Source: Candidatus Parvibacillus calidus (lineage in GTDB: Bacteria; Bacteroidota; Bacteroidia; Chitinophagales; Saprospiraceae). From it: a stretch of 5,843 bases of DNA. The first letter of the stretch is position 1. The number at the start of each line of letters is the position of its first letter. The stretch lies in NCBI GenBank assembly GCA_013414645.1, contig CP058702.1:1916877-1922719 (forward strand), given 5' to 3'. The position numbers and the translations under genes are program-made. Positions 1-5,843 of this stretch are shown in pieces. A model generated the notes under the pieces. That model had not been told where the DNA came from and searched no databases. It saw only the letters and a list, made by a program, of their open reading frames with translations.

Positions 1-810
1 TTTGAGCTTGTAGGCAATCCGAGGATCGGTTACTGGGTTCCATGTTTCATTGTCAATACCGTTCAAAATACCTCTACATTTATGCCATTCCGACCTTATC
101 AACGATTCTAACCCGTTACTCTTAATCGAGAGCTCTTCCATATAAGAATAAGAGACGGTAGTGACTCTCCAGGCGCATTTAATTCCAGTGGCAAGGCTGT
201 TTATCATACCGTTCCAGTCAAGAATCGGAGCTGCATAGGTTCGGAAATAGGGCAGGAGGTCCTTATTGTTCCAGCTGAAGATTCCCTGATACACACCATT
301 ATGGATGGTCAAGACTTTTGGGATATAAGCAAGCGATTCATATTCCGGGCAATAATTGGTCATAAAAGGAATCAGGGCAGTATGATGATCATGACAATGG
401 ATGACATTTGGCCTATCTGTACTTGATATAAGCCATTGTAATACAGCCTGTTGAAATACCAGGTATCTCTCCAGTTCATCACTGTAACCGTAACCTGTTG
501 TTGGATCAGCATACACACCGGGACGATCAAACATACCGGGTACATGGACTGCAAATAACGTAAAGCCAAGGATATCATCGACTTCTTGCTCAATGCTATA
601 TCTGATATAGCTTCTATTTAATCGTACAGTACCGGTAAAAATAGTTTTAAACTGGTGTTCCCATAACCATTTGGTTCCATATTTTGGAATGATGACTCCG
701 GCTTGCATCCCGATACGGTTCAGATACTTTGGCAACGCTCCGACAACATCGCCCAATCCTCCGGCTTTTGCAGCGGGATAACATTCGGCAGCAACATGTA
801 ATACTTTCAT
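1..810 (-). CDS. glgA: Glycogen (starch) synthase, N-terminal part; runs off the left edge
   Basis: The frame is open for 270 codons from the ATG at 810 down to base 1 with no stop, so the gene continues outside the window. The product is the N-terminal Rossmann half of a GT5 glycogen synthase, the cytoplasmic enzyme that extends alpha-1,4-glucan from a nucleotide-glucose donor. Visible family motifs are MKVLHVAAECYP at the start, KAGGLGDVVGALP at residues 15-27 (K15 is the donor-binding lysine), HCHDHHTAL at 138-146, TIHNGVYQG at 168-176 and GILNGIDNETWNP at 247-259. E. coli GlgA is about 477 aa, so the missing part should hold the C-terminal donor-binding half with the second KTGGL-like motif. 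The start is secure because the beta-1 strand and KAGGL fall at the usual distance. No Shine-Dalgarno site or TAnnTTTG box is clear upstream. The divergent neighbour ruvB is 760 bp away, so there is no shared operon. Confidence 0.95.
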   Translation of the reverse strand, partial: MKVLHVAAECYPAAKAGGLGDVVGALPKYLNRIGMQAGVIIPKYGTKWLWEHQFKTIFTGTVRLNRSYIRYSIEQEVDDILGFTLFAVHVPGMFDRPGVYADPTTGYGYSDELERYLVFQQAVLQWLISSTDRPNVIHCHDHHTALIPFMTNYCPEYESLAYIPKVLTIHNGVYQGIFSWNNKDLLPYFRTYAAPILDWNGMINSLATGIKCAWRVTTVSYSYMEELSIKSNGLESLIRSEWHKCRGILNGIDNETWNPVTDPRIAYKLK

Positions 811-1542
811 TAGAGGATAATTATGTATTAATTTATTATAATACGAGTTCGTTTAAAATTTTTGATGCGAAATCAATTCAAATTTTGAAATAAATATATA
901 GATATTGTAGGAACTAAAAAATCTTAATTGGAAAATAATTTTTTATTACATAGCGCAGGATTCACCCTATAATATCACAAAGTCCCTTTAATATCCGTAT
1001 TTTAATGCATATCATTTGTTGATTCAACCTGAATTATACTATAAGGCAATTAAGGATTAAATTTCAATCAAAAATTACTCATTCCTGAATGGAAAGAAGA
1101 AAAACCAGATGCAAACAGCATTGGGGACTTAGTAAATCAATTATAACAAACTGATAATAATCTCGTAATATATTTATAATTTTAAAAAAGACTATAAAAT
1201 TGTTTAACAATTCACTAAATATAAAAATTAAAATAAACTGCGGCTTTGTATATTAACTAGTAATTTATCTGATATTATACATCGTTAGTTTATTTAGACT
1301 CTTTGCTATCAATAAAAAAAGCTTTCTACAGTAAGTGCATGGATGGGCCAATTATAGAATCTTTTAACACCCTAATATTCGCTATTTTAGATTTTGGGAC
1401 TTTTATTTTATTCATTGCCGGGTATAACAAAAGACCAATCATACGCAAAAACACAGTCTATGAAAGCACTTATTTATTTATTATTTGTGCAATTTGTAAT
1501 ATATACTAACTATACCAATCAGATTTAATATTAAAAAAATCA
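811..1542. other. Long AT-rich intergenic region between glgA and ruvB
   Basis: This 732-bp stretch separates two divergently transcribed genes. It is much richer in A and T than the flanking genes, and stops are frequent in all frames. I see no tRNA, rRNA, riboswitch, terminator hairpin or insertion-sequence end. It contains a 15-nt perfect palindrome at 1198-1212. Two adjoining short frames at about 992-1146 give protein-like translations but no start or family match. The frame at 1303-1509 would need a TTG start, has no promoter or ribosome-binding support and resembles nothing I know. The region must hold the glgA promoter on the minus strand, but I could not place it. Confidence 0.6.
1198..1212. 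repeat. 15-nt perfect palindrome, operator-like
   Basis: The sequence AATTGTT-T-AACAATT has two 7-nt arms that are exact reverse complements around a single central base. The arms are too short and the spacer too small for a transcription terminator, so a protein-binding site is more plausible than an RNA hairpin. It lies about 390 bp before glgA and 370 bp before ruvB, far from both starts. The surrounding DNA is very AT-rich, so chance is a real alternative. Confidence 0.3.
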
Positions 1543-1550
1543 TATCTTTG
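1543..1550 (+). promoter_or_regulatory. Bacteroidota-type -7 promoter box for ruvB
   Basis: TATCTTTG matches the Bacteroidota primary-sigma -7 consensus TAnnTTTG exactly. It ends 20 nt before the GTG of ruvB, predicting a leader of roughly 12-15 nt. No convincing -33 TTG element is seen at the usual distance. The same 8-mer at nearly the same distance precedes the DUF3467 gene, which supports both assignments. It also favours the GTG at 1571 as the true start. Confidence 0.65.
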
Positions 1551-1570
1551 CTTTCTATCATATATATATT

Positions 1571-2599
1571 GTGCAAAACGAATTGTTAAATTCCGATACC
1601 AGCCATCTGAGCAAGGAAGATAAAATCATCGAAAAGACGCTTCGACCCGGTTATCTTGGTGAGTTCAAAGGGCAAAGGAAGATTGTCGATAATCTTGAGG
1701 TCTTTATCAAAGCAGCTAAACTGCGTGGAGAGGCCCTTGATCATGTTTTACTCCATGGACCTCCGGGATTGGGGAAGACTACTTTGTCCAATATTATTGC
1801 CAACGAGCTAGGCACCAATCTTAAAGTAACATCAGGACCAGTTCTGGATAAACCCGGTGACCTGGCCGGTTTACTTACTAACCTTGAACCAAATGATGTC
1901 CTGTTTATTGACGAAATACACCGACTGAATACAGTTGTGGAAGAATATCTATATTCGGCCATGGAGGATTATAAGATCGATATCATGATTGATTCCGGAC
2001 CGAATGCCCGAAGCATTCAGTTAGCGCTTAATCCTTTTACACTAATCGGGGCAACAACACGCCAAGGATTATTGACAGCACCGATGAGAGCGAGGTTTGG
2101 AATAAACTTCCATCTGGACTATTACGACATACCTACCTTGGAGGGAATTATCAAAAGAGCAGCAGGTATTCTGAACGTAAGAACGGAAAGAAACGGAATC
2201 CATGAAATCGCAAGAAGAAGCCGCGGAACTCCAAGAATAGCGTATGCTTTACTTAGAAGAGTCCGTGATTTTGCTCAGATCAAAGGAGAGGGTGTGATCA
2301 CACTCGATATTGCCAGAATGGGCCTAAATGCCTTGAATGTCGATGAAAGCGGTTTGGATGAAATGGATAATCGGATTTTACGTAGCATCATCGAAAAATT
2401 CAATGGCGGTCCTGTAGGTATCAGCACCATTAGCACAGCAGTGGGAGAGGAAAGTGGCACCATCGAAGAAGTATATGAGCCTTTTCTCATCATGTCAGGC
2501 TTCATACAAAGGACACCACGCGGAAGGATTGTCACAAGGAAAGCCTATGATCATCTTGGAATAAAGCCCGGACCGATTCAACCTTCCCTTTTCGATTAA
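1571..2599 (+). CDS. ruvB: Holliday junction branch migration DNA helicase RuvB
   Basis: This complete 342-aa protein has the family's usual length. RuvB is the AAA+ hexameric motor that, with RuvA, drives branch migration of Holliday junctions before RuvC cuts them during recombinational repair. Residues 20-60 carry the typical RuvB N-terminus ([12 protein letters not shown]). Walker A is GPPGLGKTT at 63-71 with K69. Walker B is LFIDEIH at 111-117. Sensor 1 is in GATTR at 160-164, and the arginine-finger segment RARFG is at 173-177. Sensor 2 is RGTPRIA at 218-224. The C-terminal winged-helix DNA-binding domain is seen in GGPVGISTI (279-287) and FIQRTPRGR (311-319). Translation starts at GTG, chosen because it gives the normal N-terminus and sits 20 nt after a TATCTTTG box. 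No Shine-Dalgarno site is visible. No ruvA or ruvC gene is adjacent here. The stop codon interlocks with that of the convergent DUF3467 gene. Confidence 0.98.
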   Translation: MQNELLNSDTSHLSKEDKIIEKTLRPGYLGEFKGQRKIVDNLEVFIKAAKLRGEALDHVLLHGPPGLGKTTLSNIIANELGTNLKVTSGPVLDKPGDLAGLLTNLEPNDVLFIDEIHRLNTVVEEYLYSAMEDYKIDIMIDSGPNARSIQLALNPFTLIGATTRQGLLTAPMRARFGINFHLDYYDIPTLEGIIKRAAGILNVRTERNGIHEIARRSRGTPRIAYALLRRVRDFAQIKGEGVITLDIARMGLNALNVDESGLDEMDNRILRSIIEKFNGGPVGISTISTAVGEESGTIEEVYEPFLIMSGFIQRTPRGRIVTRKAYDHLGIKPGPIQPSLFD

Positions 2600-2907
2600 G
2601 CCTGCGCTTTAGGTACACTAAAATTCATAGGGGGAATGGTTGGATTCTCAATATCCTGAATACTTCCAAAACTTTGTTCAAACCTTGCTATGTTATCACG
2701 TAAAGCGTGCATCAGACGTTTGGCATGTTGAGGTGTCATAATGATTCGCGACTGAACCTTAGCCTTCGGAACATTCGGCATCACTCGAACGAAATCCAGG
2801 ACAAATTCAGAATGACTGTGTGTAATGATGGCCAAATTGGAATAAATACCATCTGCCACTTCCTCAGTCAATTCAATATTCAATTGGTTCTCTGTTTTTT
2901 CTGCCAT
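2596..2907 (-). CDS. DUF3467 domain-containing small protein
   Basis: This gene encodes a 103-aa soluble protein with no signal peptide or membrane segment. I recognise it as DUF3467, a small conserved family of unknown function that is common in Bacteroidota. Supporting segments are [21 protein letters not shown] (read as YSNLAII, then HSEFVLDF) at about residues 22-42, and [19 protein letters not shown] at about 51-69. These match the family pattern of a short beta-rich half followed by a helix. The last 25 residues ([11 protein letters not shown]...) form a proline-containing tail that is probably flexible. The ATG at 2907 is supported by a TATCTTTG box ending 19 nt upstream on the minus strand. 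The gene converges with ruvB and overlaps it by 4 bp (TTAA, giving both stops), so it is a separate transcription unit. No molecular role should be assigned from this sequence. Confidence 0.9.
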   Translation of the reverse strand: MAEKTENQLNIELTEEVADGIYSNLAIITHSHSEFVLDFVRVMPNVPKAKVQSRIIMTPQHAKRLMHALRDNIARFEQSFGSIQDIENPTIPPMNFSVPKAQA

Positions 2908-2926
2908 TATTGTTACTTTTGAACGT

Positions 2927-2934
2927 CAAAGATA
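2927..2934 (-). promoter_or_regulatory. Bacteroidota-type -7 promoter box for the DUF3467 gene
   Basis: Read on the minus strand this is TATCTTTG, an exact match to TAnnTTTG and identical to the box before ruvB. Nineteen bases separate it from the ATG at 2907. No clear -33 TTG lies at normal spacing. The 94-bp gap to the divergent esterase locus must also contain that gene's promoter, which I could not identify. Confidence 0.65.
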
Positions 2935-2987
2935 AAATAAATTGACAAAACGATTCCATGATTCGATTTTTAGAAATATAATAAACG

Positions 2988-3003
2988 ATTGATATATTGA
3001 TAT
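2988..3003 (+). repeat. Tandem 8-bp repeat abutting the esterase start
   Basis: ATTGATAT occurs twice in direct tandem (2988-2995 and 2996-3003). The second copy runs into the ATG at 3002. This is a short low-complexity repeat. It occupies the position where a ribosome-binding site would lie and contains no purine-rich motif. Confidence 0.4.
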
Positions 3004-4395
3004 GAAGTGGTTGAATTTTCTGTTTACAATTTTCACTTTCTTGCCTGTTTACGATATAAATGCGCAAATGTTTCTTAAAATAGTGAAACAACCCAATGAA
3101 TATGAAAGCCTCTATGATACGATCCGCTTTCCTTCCGGATTGAATGGATGGGATCCTTCAGCCAAACTTGATTCGGATCAGCCTGGAGTTTTCAGACTTC
3201 CAGATTTTTCCGGCATATTGGAATACAAGGCTTGCAGAGGCACCTGGCTGTCAGTCGAAGGATCTTCAACCGGAGGTGAAATACCAAACAGAAAGATAAC
3301 ATTTAAAGCTGGCGATACTGTTTCCATTAGTATTGACTCTTGGAAAGATTGGTACAGCTCCTCCACGCACACAGCAACCAAACAAGTATACCTGCTAAAA
3401 TCGGATTTCCCGATGACCCCATTCAATAAGAAGAGAAGAGTATGGATCTATCTGCCTGATGATTATGACTCTTCATCCAAAAGTTACCCGACTCTATATT
3501 TACACGATGGCCAAAACCTTTTGACAGGACTGAGTTTTGCAGGCGAATGGCAAGTAGATGAGGCAATGCAGAACTATGCAAAGCAGGGCATTAAGGATTG
3601 CATAGTTATTGGAATTGACAACGGAGGCAATGACAGAATCGATGAATACACCCCTATATAAATCCAAAATATAGCGGTGGAAATGGTGAGAAATATGCCG
3701 AATTTTTAGTTAACACCCTAAAACCTTTCATTGATAGTCATTTCAGAACATTAACCGAACCCGAACATACCGGAATCGCCGGTTCATCATTAGGTGGATT
3801 AATCAGCTATTTTACCGCCATCAGGTATCCGAATGTTTTTGGTAGAGTAGGGTTTTTTCACCTTCCTTTTGGTATTCAGACAGCTTAATGGCCGATGTGA
3901 AAAAATTTGTTCCACAATCCTATCAGAAATTCTATTTCGTAGCAGGCGCCAATGAAGATGAAGATATGGTACCTGATATAGATAGATACATTACCATGAT
4001 GAAACAACAGGGGATGACAGAAAGCCAGATACAAAAGGTTATCAGGCAAGATGGGAAGCATAGTGAATGGTTTTGGGCGTGAATTCCCCATGGCTTATTA
4101 TTGGTTGGACTTGTGGGGTGAATTGTCAGGAGCATCAGCTTTTATCACAGAACAGAATTATATCACAGTTATTGACTCGCCTTCGACACGGCCGACAATT
4201 AAAATTAGTGACAATCTACCGGTTACGGCTCACCTTGCCATTATAAATGCCAGTTCGGGAAAGGTCGAGATGTCCTTAAAAGTTAAACATGGTGATGTTG
4301 TTGTATGCAATGAGCTGATCAACCCTCAGGTCTATATAGCCAAAATTATCGGAAATGGAGTTAATCAAAGTGTCAAATTTCTGAAAATCAACTAA
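3002..4395 (+). pseudogene. Frameshifted secreted esterase with CBM20-like domain and T9SS-like tail
   Basis: Three consecutive frames together encode one Esterase-family (PF00756-like) alpha/beta-hydrolase, about 465 aa if repaired. Residues 1-21 are a signal peptide (cleavage INA|Q). Residues about 31-115 resemble a CBM20-type starch-binding fold (GLNGWDPS, EYKACRGTW, VEG, EIPNR, GDTVSISI). The catalytic domain follows: RRVWIYLPDDY at 145-155, YLHDGQN at 166-172, the GSSLGG nucleophile elbow at 3781-3798 (Ser codon 3787-3789), SPSFWYSDS just after the second break, and the catalytic His in GKHSEWFW (codon 4059-4061). The last 75 or so residues resemble a divergent T9SS sorting domain (AIINASSGKVEMSL, then YIAKIIGNG and KFLKIN) but lack the usual YPNP. 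Breaks lie at about 3651-3662 (stop 3659-3661), 3853-3858 (stop 3886-3888) and 4074-4080 (stop 4080-4082). As written, only 219 aa without the nucleophile would be made. Substrate is unknown. A sequencing or assembly error is the main alternative to true gene decay. Confidence 0.85.
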
Positions 4396-4490
4396 ATAAA
4401 CAATAAACTACCTTTTAAAGAGAATTAATTTATCCCAGATAATTTATTTTATTCCAATCTTTGTATTCAGATAAACAAATTGTATCAACA

Positions 4491-4498
4491 AAACTTTG
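4491..4498 (+). promoter_or_regulatory. Possible -7 promoter box for the 364-aa T9SS protein
   Basis: AAACTTTG matches TAnnTTTG except for the first base and lies 26 nt before the ATG at 4525. A second near match, AATCTTTG, lies at 4456-4463. Neither has a clear -33 element at normal distance. If the downstream box is used, transcription would start after the TTG at 4480, ruling out that longer start. The rest of the 129-bp gap after the esterase is AT-rich with no clear terminator. Confidence 0.35.
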
Positions 4499-4524
4499 TA
4501 TTTGAATTAGAAAAATTAAAAAAC

Positions 4525-5619
4525 ATGAAATATTTACATTTATACATATTTGTCTTTATTTTTCAAATCGCTGATGCACAGATAATTACTTCGTCCACTA
4601 ATCCTACTCCCGGGACTATTAACAAACAGATAGGCATAATTGGTTTTGATACCAATGAAGTCAAAAAGACCGGGAATGCTCAGGTGTGGAATTTCAACAA
4701 TCTAACGCTCACAGGCCTTAATATTACCACCTCATACAGTGATGTTGCCGGCTCCCCGTTTATCAATGAATTTCCAGGTGCCAATATTATACAAAAGACA
4801 AGCAACCAACCCGATGCATTCTTTAAAGCCGATAACTCGGGCATGCATTTTATAGGAGGCGTAATGTCCGGCCCGATGTTTCCGAATGGTTTCCTTGCTG
4901 CAAAATTTACACCTGTCATTGCCCAATACAATCTACCAATGCAATTCGGTAATCACAGCACTGAAGCCACTTCATTCTTTTATCCTATTCCCAAGGAATT
5001 GATACCGGACAGCCTGCTTAATAATATTCCATTCCAATTGGATTCCATAAGGATTCGAATTGAAATCACAAGGAAATACGATTGCATCGGTTCGGGTACC
5101 ATCCACCTTCCTCTGGGAAGCTACTCTGTGGTACAGGTTGATTTCAGCTTCAAACCCGGGCAGAAACTGGAAGTAAAGGTGCCGTTCCTGGGTTGGGTAG
5201 ATGTATCTCAATTCGTCAATCTGGGCCAGTTCAATCAGTTTATCCCGGAGACGGAGGGTATATATTTCCTTTCACCTCAACACAGTGGGCCATTAGCTGT
5301 ATTTAATAGAAATACCATCACCAAAAGACTGGAAAGTGGTTTGATTTCATCACTTGCTATTAATGCTACTAATGAAAATATACAAAAGATCACATATGCA
5401 GTATACCCAAATCCTGCCGGTGAGTATATCGAAATCAGGGACTTCAATTTAAAATATACCGATATCATAATCATTGATTCCAATGGCAAGGTTGTAAAAT
5501 CACTTAAAACAACAAACGATAAACAAATAAATGTCAAAGACTTGCACCCAGGTGTATATTATTTGAATATATTCAACAACAATCGCCAAATTGGCTTTTC
5601 CAAATGGATTAAAATGTAA
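4525..5619 (+). CDS. Secreted protein of unknown function with T9SS type A sorting domain
   Basis: The 364-aa product has a clear signal peptide at residues 1-18 (hydrophobic LYIFVFIFQI, cleavage ADA|Q). Its C-terminal T9SS type A sorting domain, at about 291-364, includes YPNPAGEY (294-301), IIIIDSNGKVV (314-324), LHPGVYYLNIF (340-350) and a final KWIKM. It should therefore cross the inner membrane by Sec and the outer membrane by the type IX system, to be anchored on the surface or released. I do not recognise the middle (19-290) as an enzyme family. It contains VWNFNNL (54-60) and GSGTIHLPLGSYSVVQVDF (189-207), motifs I recall from uncharacterised Bacteroidota T9SS proteins. It looks beta-rich with few cysteines and no catalytic signature. 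I chose the ATG at 4525 rather than the in-frame TTG at 4480 because it puts the signal peptide at the very N-terminus. The frame is intact, unlike the esterase upstream. marC begins 5 nt after its stop. Confidence 0.85.
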   Translation: MKYLHLYIFVFIFQIADAQIITSSTNPTPGTINKQIGIIGFDTNEVKKTGNAQVWNFNNLTLTGLNITTSYSDVAGSPFINEFPGANIIQKTSNQPDAFFKADNSGMHFIGGVMSGPMFPNGFLAAKFTPVIAQYNLPMQFGNHSTEATSFFYPIPKELIPDSLLNNIPFQLDSIRIRIEITRKYDCIGSGTIHLPLGSYSVVQVDFSFKPGQKLEVKVPFLGWVDVSQFVNLGQFNQFIPETEGIYFLSPQHSGPLAVFNRNTITKRLESGLISSLAINATNENIQKITYAVYPNPAGEYIEIRDFNLKYTDIIIIDSNGKVVKSLKTTNDKQINVKDLHPGVYYLNIFNNNRQIGFSKWIKM

Positions 5620-5624
5620 ATGAT

Positions 5625-5843
5625 ATGGAAGCCCTGCAATGGTCCTGGAAGGAATTCTTTACGGTTTTCGTATCGTTGTTTGCCGTCATTGATATACTTG
5701 GATCTATTCCCTTACTTATATCGTTAAAGGAAAAAATGGGATATATACGATCCTTTTATGTCGTGCTTATTTCAGGCATTCTTATGATTCTTTTTTATTT
5801 TGTAGGAAGGCCCTTTCTTAACCTTTTCGGCTTAGATGAAAGA
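5625..5843 (+). CDS. MarC-family (UPF0056) inner membrane protein, N-terminal part; runs off the right edge
   Basis: Seventy-three codons are visible, open to the window edge. The product begins MEALQWSWKEFFTVF and has a first membrane segment at about 9-29 carrying FAVIDILGSIPLLI (19-32), the conserved Asp/Gly/Pro signature of the MarC family. A second hydrophobic segment lies at about 43-60 (VVLISGILMILFYFVG), followed by PFLNLFGLDE. MarC proteins are multi-spanning inner-membrane proteins of about 200 aa with no established transport substrate; the original link to multiple antibiotic resistance was not upheld. The ATG at 5625 is chosen over the out-of-frame ATG at 5620 because only it gives the MarC sequence. 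The start is 5 nt after the stop of the T9SS protein gene on the same strand, so co-transcription or translational coupling is likely. No separate promoter fits in the gap. Confidence 0.88.
   Translation, partial: MEALQWSWKEFFTVFVSLFAVIDILGSIPLLISLKEKMGYIRSFYVVLISGILMILFYFVGRPFLNLFGLDER

Noticed and set aside
1303..1509. 68-codon open frame on the plus strand before ruvB
   Set aside because: It needs a TTG start, has no promoter or ribosome-binding support, matches no family I know and lies in AT-rich DNA where such frames arise by chance.
811..1570. CRISPR array, tRNA or insertion-sequence end in the large intergenic gap
   Set aside because: No regularly spaced direct repeats, cloverleaf-like arms or paired terminal inverted repeats were seen.
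2707..2922. 71-codon open frame on the plus strand opposite the DUF3467 gene
   Set aside because: It is the antisense shadow of a recognised conserved gene and has no family resemblance of its own.
3651..3858. Programmed frameshifting or phase variation in the esterase
   Set aside because: The runs (C4 and T6) are too short for typical phase variation. No slippery heptamer with a downstream structure is evident, and three separate shifts would be needed.
3888..4082. Apparent separate 64-aa gene
   Set aside because: It is the middle of the esterase catalytic domain carrying the catalytic-His motif; its ATG is an internal methionine after the second break.
4051..4395. Apparent separate 114-aa gene
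   Set aside because: Its first residues are out-of-frame sequence overlapping the catalytic-His region. From REFPMAYYW on it is the C-terminus and sorting tail of the broken esterase.
4480..4524. Fifteen-codon N-terminal extension of the T9SS protein from a TTG
   Set aside because: It would place charged and polar residues before the signal peptide. The ATG at 4525 gives a standard signal peptide, and a -7-like box overlaps the extension.

Overview
The window looks like a chromosomal segment of a Bacteroidota bacterium. Three things point there: two genes encode secreted proteins with type IX secretion (T9SS) sorting tails, one gene encodes a DUF3467 protein of the kind common in that phylum, and two genes carry the Bacteroidota -7 promoter box TAnnTTTG (as TATCTTTG) about 20 nt before the start codon. 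Shine-Dalgarno sites are not evident. By eye, base composition is moderately AT-rich, and the long intergenic region is strongly so.

Layout. On the minus strand from the left edge is the N-terminal 270 codons of a full-type glycogen synthase (glgA, 1-810). A gene-poor, AT-rich stretch follows (811-1542), with only a small palindrome and possible coding debris. ruvB (1571-2599, + strand, GTG start) encodes the Holliday-junction branch-migration motor and is complete. It converges with a 103-aa DUF3467 gene (2596-2907, - strand), and their stop codons interlock in TTAA. From 3002 to 4395 lies the most unusual locus: a secreted esterase gene with a signal peptide, a CBM20-like starch-binding-type domain, an Esterase-family alpha/beta-hydrolase domain and a T9SS-like tail. 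Its reading frame is broken at three places. Two are explained by one missing base in a short homopolymer, the third by a missing CG/GC dinucleotide. Next is an intact gene for a 364-aa secreted protein of unknown function with a canonical T9SS type A tail (4525-5619). Five bases later a MarC-family membrane protein gene begins and runs off the right edge (5625-5843).

How the genes fit together. ruvB, the DUF3467 gene and glgA are ordinary housekeeping or core genes in their own transcription units. The esterase and the 364-aa protein are both predicted exported T9SS cargo on the same strand, 129 bp apart, but share no obvious pathway. The starch-binding-type domain of the esterase and the nearby glycogen synthase share a carbohydrate theme, which may be coincidence. 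I see no CRISPR array, tRNA, rRNA, insertion sequence or defence system, and no convincing new biological system. The points most worth checking are the triple-frameshifted esterase, the uncharacterised T9SS cargo protein and the possible gene remnant at about 992-1146.
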